From: Streptomyces sp. LUP30
GTDB taxonomy: Bacteria; Actinomycetota; Actinomycetes; Streptomycetales; Streptomycetaceae
Direction: 5' to 3'
Length of the DNA: 64,000 nt
NCBI RefSeq assembly: GCF_001746365.1
Contig: NZ_MJAJ01000025.1
Coordinates: 1-64,000, forward strand
Each line of letters opens with the position of its first letter. The first letter of the stretch is position 1. Made by a program: the position numbers and the translations under genes. Below, one piece after another: positions 7,852 to 17,013 of this stretch. Below the pieces are notes generated by a model. The model was given only the letters and a program-made list of their open reading frames with translations. It did not search any database and had not been told where the DNA came from.

Positions 7852-9312
7852 ATGACCGTCATCGTCTCGACCTTCGTCAGTGCCGTACTGCTGCTGTTCG
7901 GCACCGGCCTGCACCCGCTGCCCTGGCTCACCTGGCTCGCACCCCTGCCGGTTCTCCGGCTGGCCCCGCGAGTGGGTGCGCGTGTCGCCTGCTGTGCCGC
8001 GGGGCTCGCCTGGCTCCTCGGGCAGAGCAGGATGTGGCCGTACTTCCTCGGCACCCTCGGAATGCCGCTCCCGGCCGCAGGCTCCGTCATACTCGGCCAG
8101 GCGGTGGTGTTCGCCCTGCTGACCTGGGCATATCGCCGACTGTTGCTGAACGGTCGTCCGCTCACCGCCGCCGCTGCCGTTCCTGCCGGCTGGGTCGCGC
8201 TGGAGTACCTTCTCTCGCTGGCCCTGCCCCACGGCGCCTGGCTGAGCCTGGCCTACACCCAGGCGGACGTGGGGCCGGTGCTCCAGACCGCCTCCCTGAC
8301 CGGTCCGTGGGGGATCACGTTCCTGGTGATGGGCCTCCCGGCGGCCCTCGCCGTGGCAGCGACGCCATGGGCGCAGGGCAGGGTCCGGGTTCTGGTGGTG
8401 GCCGCCCTCGTCCTCGCCCTGCCGCTCGGCTACGGCACCTGGCGGCTGGGGCAGCCCCACCCCGTCACCACCACCCGTGTCGCCCTGGTGGACACCGACC
8501 GCCCCGACGACACCGTCGACCTGGCCACCACCGCCGGCAGGCACCTCCTCGACCGCTACGTCACGCGGATCCGCGCTCTGCCCCGCTCGACGAGCACGGT
8601 GGTCCTCCCGGAGAAGACGTTCGCCGCGGACGAGCGGACGCTGCCGGTCCTCGCCGGGCCGATCCAGCGGCTGGCCGTCGAGCAGCGCCAGGACATCGTC
8701 GTCGGGCTGGTACTCGACCGCGCCGGGACGTCCTACAACGCCGCTCTCGGGTTCCGCGCGCACGGCGGCGAGCCGGTTCTGTACCTCAAGCACCACCTCA
8801 TCCCGGGAGCCGAGGAGGACCTGCGGCCCGGCGGCGGGTGGGCGTTCGTCGCCCCCGGCCACGGCCTCATCATCTGCAAGGACCTGGACTTCCCGGCCTT
8901 GGTCCGCGGCTACCGCGGCCACGGCGCCACCCTCCTCCTCGCGCCCGCGTGGGACTTCACCGAGGACGGTCGGCTGCACAGCAGGATGGCCGTCACCCGC
9001 GGTGTGGAGAACGGCCTGACCGTGGCACGCACATCACGCGCCGGGAGGCTGACCGTCAGCGATCCGTACGGTCGGGTGCTCGCCGAACGCGTCACCGGCC
9101 AGGACGGCTTCACCACGGTCACGGCTGCCCTTCCCGCCCCGGCGGGCGCCACCGTCTACGACCGGTTCGGCGACTGGTTCGCCTGGCTCTGCATGCTGCT
9201 GCTCGCCCCCGTGGCCGTCGGTCGGTGGCGCGTTCAGGGGAATTCGAGGCCAGGTCACGTGGCGCAGCGACGGGCGTCCGCGACAGCGCGTGCGAGGCAG
9301 ACCCGTGACTAG
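7852..9312 (+). CDS. Apolipoprotein N-acyltransferase-like protein
   Basis: The 486-residue protein begins with about seven hydrophobic helices (residues 1-200) and continues into a nitrilase-fold (CN_hydrolase) domain. The catalytic triad is visible: E254 in LPEKTF, K313 in YLKHHLIPG and C342 in IICKDLDF. Lnt enzymes use this triad to move an acyl chain onto the N-terminal cysteine of lipoproteins at the outer face of the membrane. The Cys loop reads CKDLDF, where classical Lnt has CYE, so it belongs to a divergent actinobacterial group and its acceptor may differ. A final helix (about 444-461) and a basic tail close the protein. ATG 7852 opens at the first helix. It lies downstream of the two-component pair. 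Confidence 0.83.
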   Translation: MTVIVSTFVSAVLLLFGTGLHPLPWLTWLAPLPVLRLAPRVGARVACCAAGLAWLLGQSRMWPYFLGTLGMPLPAAGSVILGQAVVFALLTWAYRRLLLNGRPLTAAAAVPAGWVALEYLLSLALPHGAWLSLAYTQADVGPVLQTASLTGPWGITFLVMGLPAALAVAATPWAQGRVRVLVVAALVLALPLGYGTWRLGQPHPVTTTRVALVDTDRPDDTVDLATTAGRHLLDRYVTRIRALPRSTSTVVLPEKTFAADERTLPVLAGPIQRLAVEQRQDIVVGLVLDRAGTSYNAALGFRAHGGEPVLYLKHHLIPGAEEDLRPGGGWAFVAPGHGLIICKDLDFPALVRGYRGHGATLLLAPAWDFTEDGRLHSRMAVTRGVENGLTVARTSRAGRLTVSDPYGRVLAERVTGQDGFTTVTAALPAPAGATVYDRFGDWFAWLCMLLLAPVAVGRWRVQGNSRPGHVAQRRASATARARQTRD

Positions 9313-9340
9313 ACGGGGCGACCAGTGCTAGAAAGGCCGA

Positions 9341-12022
9341 ATGGAAGCCCGTTTTGCCCGAGATCATCACATATCGCGTCTTCGGTCACTGGTGCGGAAG
9401 AGCACCCGAACCGTCGCGGGCCAGATGTTCCTCATGCAGGTGACACTGGTGGTGCTGCTCGTGGCATTCGCCGTCTTCGCCCTTGTCCTGCAGTCGCAAC
9501 GGCAGACCAACGCCGAGGCCAAACGAAGATCCATAGCCGTCGCCCAGACTTTCGCGCATTCGCCGGGCGTGCTGTCCGCGCTGCGAGCGCCCGACCCGTC
9601 GAAAATCCTCCAGCCGCAGACCGAGGCCGGACGCAAGTCCGCGGGCGTCGACTTCGTCGTCGTCATGGACACCAAAGGAATCCGCTACACCCATCCCCTG
9701 CCGGACCGGATCGGAAAGCGGTTCGTGGGAAAGATCGAGCCGGCGCTGGCGGGCAGGGTCTACACCGAAAGCGTGCACGGCCCCCTCGGCCAGGAAGTCC
9801 AGGCCACCGTGCCCATCCGGAACGCCCGAGGCCAGGTCGTCGCCCTCGTCTCCGCCGGGCTGAAGGTCAAGCACGTGACCGGCCTGGTCGAGCGGCAGAT
9901 TCCGATCATCCTGACGGCCGGGGCGGGCGCACTCGTCGCGGCCACCGCCGCCACGGTGCTGGTGAGCCGGCGGCTACGACGGCAGACGCACAGCCTGGCC
10001 CCCAACGAGATGAACCGCATGTACGAGCACCACGACGCGGTGCTGCACTCCGTGCGCGAAGGGGTGCTCATCGTCAACGACGAGGGGCGGCTGCTGCTGG
10101 CGAACGACGAGGCCAAACGACTCCTGGAGCTGCCCCCGGAGGCAGAGGGACAGCACGTGTCCCAGATGTCGCACCTCGAACCCGAGATCATGTCGTTGCT
10201 CAGCGCCGGCCGGGAGGCCAGTGACGAGGTGCATCTGGCCGGGCCGCGGCTGCTGGTGGTCAACCAGAGGTCCACAGGCTACGGTGCGGGCCCCAAGGGC
10301 ACCGTGGTGACCCTGCGCGATTCCACGGAACTGCGGGCCGCGTCGGGCAGGGCCGAAATCACCGGTGAGCGGCTGAAGCTGCTCTACGACGCCGGACTGG
10401 GCATCGGCACCACCCTCGACGTCGTCCAGACGGCCGACGAACTCGCCCGGATCGCCGTCCCCCGCTTCGCCGACTTCGTCACCGTGGATCTGGCCGACGC
10501 CGTACTGCACGGGGAGGAGCCCGCCACCACGGCAAAGGGCATGCGACGTGTCGCCGTATGCGGCATCCGCGACGATCAACCGCTCTACGAGAAGGACCGG
10601 CTGATCGACTTCCTTCCCTCCACACCCCAGGCACGCGGCTACGGCACCGGCCACTCCGAACTGGTCACCGACCTGTCCACTGCGACGGGCTGGCATCTGC
10701 AGGACCCGGAGCGCACCGAACAGATAGTGGACTATGGCATCCACTCGCTCATAGCGGCTCCGATCCAGGCCCGCGGGGTCGTGCTGGGCATGGTCAACTT
10801 CTGGCGCTCCGAGGAGCACGACGCCTTCGACCAGGAGGAGCTCTCGCTGGCGGAGGAACTGGTTGCTCGTGCCGCGGTCAGCATCGACAACGCCCGTCGC
10901 TACACACGCGAGCACGCCCTCGCGGTCACCCTCCAGCGCAGCCTGCTCCCGCAAGGCCTGCCTGAGCAGAGCGCCCTCGACGTCGGCTACCGGTACCTGC
11001 CGGCCCAGTCGGGTGTGAGCGGGGACTGGTTCGACGTGATCCCCCTGCCGGGGAGCCGTGTGGCGCTGGTCGTCGGCGACGTGGTCGGCCACGGTCTGCA
11101 CGCCGCTGCGACCATGGGACGGCTGCGGACCGCGGTCCACAACTTCTCCACGCTCGATCTGCCGCCCGACGAACTGCTCAGTCACCTGGACGACCTGGTG
11201 GGGCGTATCGACCAGGACGAGGCGCGCACCGACGATCCCGCCGCCGTCGTGGGCGCCACCTGCCTGTACGCGATCTACGACCCCACGACGCTGCGCTGCA
11301 CCATGGCACGTGCGGGGCACCTGGCTCCGGCATTGGCCGATCCGGACGGGAACGTCACCTTTCCCGACCTGCCGCCGGGTCCGCCGCTGGGGCTCGGTGG
11401 CATGCCCTTCCAGACCGCTGAGCTGGACATAGCCGAAGGCTCCCAGCTCGCCCTGTACACCGACGGTCTCATCGAGGACCGGACCCGCGACCTCGACGAA
11501 GGGATGGAACTCCTGCGCAAAGCCCTGGCCGGTCACCCTGAGCGTGCGCCGGAGGAGAGCTGTCAGGCCGTACTGGGGTCACTGCTGCCCCACCACCCCA
11601 CCGATGACGTGGCTCTGCTCATCGCCCGTACCCATGCGCTGCCGTCGGACCGCATCGCCGAGTGGGACGTGCCACCCGATCCGGCCGCCGTCGGCTCGGT
11701 ACGCGCCACGGCGACCGGCAAGCTCGACGAATGGGGCCTGTCCGAACTGGCCTTCAGCACGGAACTGGTGCTGAGCGAGCTCGTCACCAACGCTGTCCGC
11801 TACGGCTGCGAGCCGATACACCTGCGGCTGATCCACGACCGCACACTGATCTGCGAAGTGACGGACGGCAGCAGTACCTCGCCCCACCTGCGGTACGCCG
11901 CGACGACCGACGAAGGCGGCCGCGGCCTTTTCCTGGTGTCGCAGTTGACCGAGCGCTGGGGAACCCGCTACACGCCCCAGGGCAAGGTCATCTGGGCCGA
12001 GCAGGCGCTGCCGAAACCCTGA
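9341..12022 (+). CDS. Membrane sensor with PAS, GAF, SpoIIE phosphatase and anti-sigma-kinase-like domains
   Basis: An 893-residue signalling protein. One helix (about 29-51) and a second (about 187-209) enclose an extracellular sCache/DcuS-like sensor (VVMDTKGIRYTHPLPDRIGKRF). A PAS-like region (about 220-330), a GAF domain (about 345-530) and a PP2C/SpoIIE phosphatase follow. The phosphatase shows SGDWFDV, VVGDVVGHGL and YTDGLIED metal-binding motifs. The last 120 residues are an HATPase_c domain of the anti-sigma kinase type (LSELVTNAVRYG, GGRGLFLV). Such proteins switch anti-sigma/anti-anti-sigma partners by phosphorylating or dephosphorylating STAS proteins; none is encoded nearby. The usual GGDW is SGDW here. 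The extracellular ligand may be a small carboxylate, by analogy only. Confidence 0.93.
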   Translation: MEARFARDHHISRLRSLVRKSTRTVAGQMFLMQVTLVVLLVAFAVFALVLQSQRQTNAEAKRRSIAVAQTFAHSPGVLSALRAPDPSKILQPQTEAGRKSAGVDFVVVMDTKGIRYTHPLPDRIGKRFVGKIEPALAGRVYTESVHGPLGQEVQATVPIRNARGQVVALVSAGLKVKHVTGLVERQIPIILTAGAGALVAATAATVLVSRRLRRQTHSLAPNEMNRMYEHHDAVLHSVREGVLIVNDEGRLLLANDEAKRLLELPPEAEGQHVSQMSHLEPEIMSLLSAGREASDEVHLAGPRLLVVNQRSTGYGAGPKGTVVTLRDSTELRAASGRAEITGERLKLLYDAGLGIGTTLDVVQTADELARIAVPRFADFVTVDLADAVLHGEEPATTAKGMRRVAVCGIRDDQPLYEKDRLIDFLPSTPQARGYGTGHSELVTDLSTATGWHLQDPERTEQIVDYGIHSLIAAPIQARGVVLGMVNFWRSEEHDAFDQEELSLAEELVARAAVSIDNARRYTREHALAVTLQRSLLPQGLPEQSALDVGYRYLPAQSGVSGDWFDVIPLPGSRVALVVGDVVGHGLHAAATMGRLRTAVHNFSTLDLPPDELLSHLDDLVGRIDQDEARTDDPAAVVGATCLYAIYDPTTLRCTMARAGHLAPALADPDGNVTFPDLPPGPPLGLGGMPFQTAELDIAEGSQLALYTDGLIEDRTRDLDEGMELLRKALAGHPERAPEESCQAVLGSLLPHHPTDDVALLIARTHALPSDRIAEWDVPPDPAAVGSVRATATGKLDEWGLSELAFSTELVLSELVTNAVRYGCEPIHLRLIHDRTLICEVTDGSSTSPHLRYAATTDEGGRGLFLVSQLTERWGTRYTPQGKVIWAEQALPKP

Positions 12023-12156
12023 GACGCCCCGCAGTTTCGCCCTCGGTCCTGACGGTGGGGCAGCCGGGCCCGCGCACATCGCACGCCCCTCGCACGCCCC
12101 GACCGCGGAACGAGACTTTCCGGTGCGGCCCCGGCAATGTCGGGACAGCCGCTTGT

Positions 12157-13392
12157 TCAGTTCCTTGCGGAGCGTGGTCCGGTCCCGGGGGCGGCCGGTT
12201 CGGGATCGGTGGGCGCGCGGCCCACGTCCGACAGGGTCTCGCGGGCCCGGGCGTCGACGAAGCGGGTCACAAGATGCTGCGCAGCGCCGAAAATGACGGC
12301 CCAGGCCATGATCTGCGAACTGGAATCCAGAGCGCTCAGGCCGGGAATGAACGCCCCCTTGATGAGCAGCACCCCGATGAAAGCCGTCAGAGCGCCGGTC
12401 GGAAATTTCAGCAGAGCTGCCGAAAGCGGCAACATGTAAGGAGTACTGGTTCCCTGAATTCGGCGCAGGGAAGCAATGACCGTGAGCGCGGCACCGGCCA
12501 GCCCTGCCGCCTCGATCACGAGAACGTCGTCGGGCTGGGCGTAACGACTCGGAACATGGTGCGCTTGCACAACCTCTCCGGAGGGGCAGGCAATGGGGCC
12601 CCCGCTCTTGGGGATGAAACACATGTTGAGGGAATGGGGACAGGACCACCCCCAGACCGCGAGTCCACCGGCGCCGAGAAGAACGAAGAAGGTGGCGATC
12701 CGCAGAATGACGCTGAGGCTGCGCACTCTGCTGAATTCAGCGTCCAGCGCGTCGTACGAGGCACTCAGAGCGAGAACGAGGAGCTCGCGGTCCTCCGGTC
12801 GGGGCTTTTTCTTCTCCAGGCGCTCCTCGACCGCCTCCGTCCTCACCCGAAGCGGGTTGCCCGGCCGAAGATGCTGCTGGACGTGGCTCAGGACGTCAGT
12901 GCTTCGGCTCCTCAGGTCTTCTTCCGCACACAGCGTCAGTAGCATCACGTCGGTCGCGCGCACATTGGCCCAGGTCCTTTCCAGGGCCGCGGCTCCGGAG
13001 AAGAGACGCCTCCGTGCGGTGATGGCATTGCCCGCCTCTTCGAGCTGCCGCGAGATCCCCTCCAGCGTTTCCTCCCGTTGACACTGCTCGGCTGGGCTTT
13101 TTACCGCTCGGCACCTTTCACGGTCTGCTTGCTGTTCCAGATAGAGGATGCGTGCGGCAGCTCGCTCGCGCCAAGCCGTCCTGTGCGTCCTGAACAGGAT
13201 TTTGGGTGACTCAGGGAACTGGACGACGTTCTTACGCCTGGTCGGCTGGTACGGGTGATCGTGCTTCGACGAGTCGGGTGCGGAGGCACGCACGAGAAAG
13301 AGCGAGGCGATCCACACGAGAACGAGGACGGAGAGGCTTCCCCTGGCCTTCGTCGGGCGTTCGGAACCGTTGAACTCTTTCCCGTTGGCCAT
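12157..13392 (-). CDS. Membrane protein of unknown function
   Basis: ATG 13392 follows GGAGGT by 5 bases. The 411-residue product has a hydrophobic segment near the N-terminus (about 20-36) and a long charged middle with coiled-coil character (AAARILYLEQQADRERC onward). Three more hydrophobic segments lie near 235-255, 293-312 and 335-355, before a polar tail. I do not recognise a domain. Base composition is visibly lower in GC than the neighbours, with many codons ending in A or T, which suggests later acquisition. It stands alone, convergent with the SpoIIE gene. Confidence 0.78.
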   Translation of the reverse strand: MANGKEFNGSERPTKARGSLSVLVLVWIASLFLVRASAPDSSKHDHPYQPTRRKNVVQFPESPKILFRTHRTAWRERAAARILYLEQQADRERCRAVKSPAEQCQREETLEGISRQLEEAGNAITARRRLFSGAAALERTWANVRATDVMLLTLCAEEDLRSRSTDVLSHVQQHLRPGNPLRVRTEAVEERLEKKKPRPEDRELLVLALSASYDALDAEFSRVRSLSVILRIATFFVLLGAGGLAVWGWSCPHSLNMCFIPKSGGPIACPSGEVVQAHHVPSRYAQPDDVLVIEAAGLAGAALTVIASLRRIQGTSTPYMLPLSAALLKFPTGALTAFIGVLLIKGAFIPGLSALDSSSQIMAWAVIFGAAQHLVTRFVDARARETLSDVGRAPTDPEPAAPGTGPRSARN

Positions 13393-13763
13393 CCCGACCT
13401 CCAGCAACGCTCCTCTTCGAGGTCAACCCCGAGTCCCATGCCCCGCTTCGTCCAGCATGGAGACACTGGCCGGCATGGGGGCCTCCCAGGTGTGGACGGC
13501 CGGTGGGAAGACGAGCTCACTCTTCATGGAAGCATCGTCGCGGAGGTGCTACCAGTCGGATCGACCCCGCCTGCAATTCATGGGCCTTCGAGGCTGGTTG
13601 AAACCCGGTTCCTCTTCGGGCTGTTCGTCGAGCTCCATGAACTCCATCTGCGAGCAGTGCCCTTGACGTGCGGTGGGTGCGCCGGGCAAGCAGGTCTTGC
13701 AGTTGCCAAACCACCCGCATCACTCAGACTGGAGGGAGCGGCGACCACCGAGAGGATCGACCC
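13393..13763. other. Intergenic region, lower GC, no gene seen
   Basis: This 371-base stretch shares the reduced GC content of the flanking genes. Open frames on both strands are Ser/Arg-rich and without recognisable product. It must contain the divergent promoters of the genes at 13392 and 13764. Confidence 0.5.
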
Positions 13764-14138
13764 ATGGCCAGCATCTTCTTCGCCGATTCCGAACATCCCA
13801 TCGTTCCCAGTGCGACGGAGATCAGAGAAACCGATTCATTCGAGGTTCAGTGGAGCGCGGTCAACGCGAGCGACGTCGATGTGGCGGCCTTCACCGACCG
13901 GCTGGTGATCACGAGCATTCCGGAAGGCTGTCCGGGGACGGACGACGCGGAGCACCCGGTGGTCTTCGATGAGAGCTTCGATGAGCCGGCACTGGGACCC
14001 GGCCAGGCCGGTCCGCTCCAGAATCCGACCGTAGGGCCTTTCGCCGCAGGGGCCTACCGGCTGACGGTGACTCTCGCCGACGACAGCGGCACCGGATTCA
14101 CCACTTTCGACTGCATCGACATCGACCCCGCGGTGTGA
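13764..14138 (+). CDS. Small CARDB-like beta-sandwich protein
   Basis: ATG 13764 follows AGAGGA by 7 bases; upstream in-frame codons read into Arg/Cys-rich sequence that looks non-coding. The 124-residue acidic product has no signal peptide or membrane helix. Its pattern (FEVQWSAVNASDVDVAAFTDRLVI ... PLQNPTVGPFAAGAYRLTVTL) fits a single Ig-like CARDB fold: alternating strands, an aromatic in the second strand and a closing YRLTVTL strand. Such domains mediate binding rather than catalysis. It is divergent from the lower-GC membrane gene and shares its base composition. Confidence 0.75.
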   Translation: MASIFFADSEHPIVPSATEIRETDSFEVQWSAVNASDVDVAAFTDRLVITSIPEGCPGTDDAEHPVVFDESFDEPALGPGQAGPLQNPTVGPFAAGAYRLTVTLADDSGTGFTTFDCIDIDPAV

Positions 14139-14391
14139 GAGCGAGCGGATCCCGGCCGAACCGGGCGCGCACGGGAGGCGCGTGAGCCTCCCGGGTAACT
14201 CGACCCGCCTGGCTGGGCAGTTACCGCGCCGTTTGCTGCCCCCGCGAAGACCGCAGCCGACCCGTTTGCCGGCGAGGCGCCGCGGCTGGGCTCGCGCGGC
14301 CGGGTTGCCGACCGGCCCCGGAAATGCCGCCGTCCGCGGTGACCCGCGCGACCCGCCTCGGGTGAGCCGTGTCTCACGGCTGCGACGTTGT

Positions 14392-14409
14392 TATGCAACG
14401 AGGTGCATA
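14392..14409. promoter_or_regulatory. Palindromic operator candidate for the PadR regulator
   Basis: TATGCA-N6-TGCATA is a perfect dyad ending 14 bases before the PadR ATG at 14424. PadR proteins typically bind ATGx-type dyads in their own promoters, so autorepression is the simplest reading. Confidence 0.55.
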
Positions 14410-14423
14410 GGAAGATCGTGCGC

Positions 14424-14981
14424 ATGGCGCTCGAGCACGCGATCCTCGTTTCCCTGCTGGAGAAGCCGGGCTCCGGCTACGAGCTGGCCCGGCGGTTCGA
14501 GCGGTCCATCGGGTACTTCTGGACCGCCACCCACCAGCAGATCTACCGCGTGCTCAAACGCATGACGAGCGATGGCTGGGTCGACGTCCGGGACGTCCCG
14601 CAGTCCGGGCGACCGGACAAGAAGGAGTACACGGTCGCCGGGCCGGGGCGGGAAGCGCTCTGCGCGTGGCTCCAGGAAGCGACCGAGCCCGAGAGCGTGC
14701 GGCACGACCTGGCGGTGAAGGTCCGGGGCGCCGCCTTCGGTGATCCGGCCGCCCTGATCGGTGAGGTCGAGCGGCACCGTCAGGCGCACACGGACCGCCT
14801 GGCCCACTACCTCGCGGGCGAGGCCCGTGACTTCGGGGAGCCCGCGGCAGGCGGTCCCCTCGACGCCGAGCGGGAGCTCCAGCACGTCGTGCTGCGCGGC
14901 GGCATGGCGTACGAGCGGATGATGATCGCTTGGCTCGACGACGTCCTCGCCACACTCGCCGGCTTCGACGCCGGTCGCTGA
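14424..14981 (+). CDS. PadR-family transcriptional regulator
   Basis: The 185-residue protein begins with the PadR winged helix (ALEHAILVSLLEKPGSGYELARRF, then the recognition segment TATHQQIYRVLKRM and wing QSGRPDKKEYTV). The C-terminal half (about 90-185) is the helical Vir_act_alpha_C dimerisation domain. ATG 14424 is preceded by AGGAAG and opens exactly at the conserved domain start; a longer TTG form would read through the operator dyad. The acyl-CoA dehydrogenase gene follows on the same strand after 109 bases and is the likely regulated neighbour. Confidence 0.92.
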   Translation: MALEHAILVSLLEKPGSGYELARRFERSIGYFWTATHQQIYRVLKRMTSDGWVDVRDVPQSGRPDKKEYTVAGPGREALCAWLQEATEPESVRHDLAVKVRGAAFGDPAALIGEVERHRQAHTDRLAHYLAGEARDFGEPAAGGPLDAERELQHVVLRGGMAYERMMIAWLDDVLATLAGFDAGR

Positions 14982-15090
14982 CCGGCCGAGCAGGGCCCGT
15001 ACCCATACCCGTACTTCTACCCCTACCTGTACTCGTCCTTCTGTCCGTCACTTTCCCCCTTCCTCCTTCCTCAGCCGAAAGGCGGCACCC

Positions 15091-16815
15091 ATGGCCGACA
15101 CGCTGCTCTTCAACCCGCGGACGTACGACCCCGCCCACTTCGACCCGGAGACCCGCAGGTTGCTGCGCGCCACCGTCGACTGGTTCGAGGAACGGGGCAA
15201 GCGCCGGCTGATCGAGGACTACCGGACCCGCGCCTGGCTCGGCGACTTCCTCGCCTTCGCCGCCGAGGAGGGCCTCTTCGCGACGTTCCTCACGATCTCT
15301 TCCGCCGCCGGACCGGGCGAGGACGAAAAGCGCTGGGACACCGCGCGCATAGCCGCCCTCAACGAGATCCTCGGCTTCTACGGCCTGGACTACTGGTACG
15401 CGTGGCAGGTCACCATCCTCGGCCTCGGCCCGGTCTGGCAGAGCGAGAACCCCGCCGCCCGCGCCCGCGCGGCGGAACTGCTCGCCCAGGGTGAGGTGTT
15501 CGCCTTCGGCCTGTCCGAGAAGGCCCACGGCGCCGACATCTACTCCACCGACATGCTTCTGGAGCCCGACGGCGCGGGCGGCTTCCGGGCCACCGGCTCC
15601 AAGTACTACATCGGCAACGGCAACGCCGCCGGACTCGTCTCCGTCTTCGGCCGGCGCACCGACGTGGAAGGACCCGACGGATACGTCTTCTTCGCCGCTG
15701 ACAGCCGCCATGCGGCGTACCACGTGGTCAAGAACGTCGTCGACTCGTCGAAGTACGTCAGCGAGTTCCGCCTGGAGGGCTACCCCGTAGGCCCGGAGGA
15801 CGTGCTGCACACCGGCCGCGCCGCGTTCGACGCCGCCCTCAACACGGTCAACGTCGGCAAGTTCAACCTGTGCACGGCCTCGATCGGCATCTGCGAACAC
15901 GCGATGTACGAGGCCGTCACCCACGCGCAGAACCGCATCCTCTACGGCCGTCCGGTCACCGCCTTCCCGCACGTGCGGCGGGAGTTGACCGACGCCTACG
16001 TCCGGCTCGTCGGCATGAAGCTGTTCAGCGACCGCGCCGTCGACTACTTCCGCACCGCGGGCCCCGACGACCGCCGCTACCTCCTCTTCAACCCGATGAC
16101 CAAGATGAAGGTGACCACCGAGGGCGAGAAGGTCATCGACCTGATGTGGGACGTCATCGCCGCCAAGGGCTTCGAGAAGGACAACTACTTCGCCCAGGCC
16201 GCCGTCGAGATCCGCGGCCTGCCGAAGCTGGAGGGCACCGTCCACGTCAACCTGGCGCTGATCCTCAAGTTCATGCGCAACCACCTCCTCGACCCGGTCC
16301 CCTACGAGCCCGTCGCCACCCGCCTCGACGCGGCCGACGACGAGTTCCTCTTCCGCCAAGGCCCGGCCCGCGGCCTCGGGTCGGTGCGTTTTCACGACTG
16401 GCGGCCGGCCTTCGACGCGTACGCCCACCTGTCCAACGTGGCCCGGTTCCGGGAGCAGGCCGACGCGCTCTGCGACTTCGTGCTCAAGGCCGCGCCGGAC
16501 AAGGAGCAGAGCCGGGACCTCGACCTGCTCCTCGCCGTCGGGCAGCTCTTCGCGCTCGTCGTCCACGGGCAGCTGGTCCTGGAGCAGGCCGCCCTCACGG
16601 GCCTCGACGACGATGTGCTCGACGAGCTGTTCGCCGTCCTCGTGCGGGACTTCTCCGCACACGCCGTCGAGCTGCACGGCAAGGACTCCGCGACCGGGGA
16701 GCAGCAGCTCTGGGCGCTCGGCGCGGTCCGCCGTCCGGTCGTCGACGCGGCGCGTTCGGAGCGCGTCTGGCAACGCGTCGAGGCTCTGTCAGGGGCGTAC
16801 GAGATGAAGCCCTGA
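15091..16815 (+). CDS. Acyl-CoA dehydrogenase family protein
   Basis: The 574-residue flavoenzyme has the acyl-CoA dehydrogenase order: helical N-domain, beta-domain with FGLSEKAHGADI and the TGSKYYIGNG strand, and helical C-domain (RILYGRPVTAFPHVRREL). At 574 residues it is longer than ordinary short-chain enzymes (about 380) and resembles the long actinobacterial type with an extra C-terminal helical region. It would oxidise an acyl-CoA at the alpha-beta bond, passing electrons to ETF. ATG 15091 follows GAAAGG. It sits directly after the PadR gene, which probably controls it. The intervening 109 bases carry short TACCC/TACCT repeats. Confidence 0.9.
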   Translation: MADTLLFNPRTYDPAHFDPETRRLLRATVDWFEERGKRRLIEDYRTRAWLGDFLAFAAEEGLFATFLTISSAAGPGEDEKRWDTARIAALNEILGFYGLDYWYAWQVTILGLGPVWQSENPAARARAAELLAQGEVFAFGLSEKAHGADIYSTDMLLEPDGAGGFRATGSKYYIGNGNAAGLVSVFGRRTDVEGPDGYVFFAADSRHAAYHVVKNVVDSSKYVSEFRLEGYPVGPEDVLHTGRAAFDAALNTVNVGKFNLCTASIGICEHAMYEAVTHAQNRILYGRPVTAFPHVRRELTDAYVRLVGMKLFSDRAVDYFRTAGPDDRRYLLFNPMTKMKVTTEGEKVIDLMWDVIAAKGFEKDNYFAQAAVEIRGLPKLEGTVHVNLALILKFMRNHLLDPVPYEPVATRLDAADDEFLFRQGPARGLGSVRFHDWRPAFDAYAHLSNVARFREQADALCDFVLKAAPDKEQSRDLDLLLAVGQLFALVVHGQLVLEQAALTGLDDDVLDELFAVLVRDFSAHAVELHGKDSATGEQQLWALGAVRRPVVDAARSERVWQRVEALSGAYEMKP

Positions 16816-17013
16816 GGCCCCGACCCGGCCTCGGACCGCCTCGCGGGGCGGCGGAGATACCGGCGACGGCTGCGATCCGCCCGACGGATCGCAGCGCCCG
16901 TCAGCGACGGACCGGGTGGGCTTCGGGTCCGCGCATCCGCACGGCGGGCCTCATGAGTCGCCCCCGCCGCCCGAAGCCTCGTCTGCCCGGTCTCCCGCGC
17001 GGACGGCGGGTTC

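Noticed and set aside
14554..16773. Very long open frame antisense to the acyl-CoA dehydrogenase
   Set aside because: It is a by-product of GC-rich third positions; the sense frame has a complete enzyme signature and a ribosome binding site, the antisense has neither.
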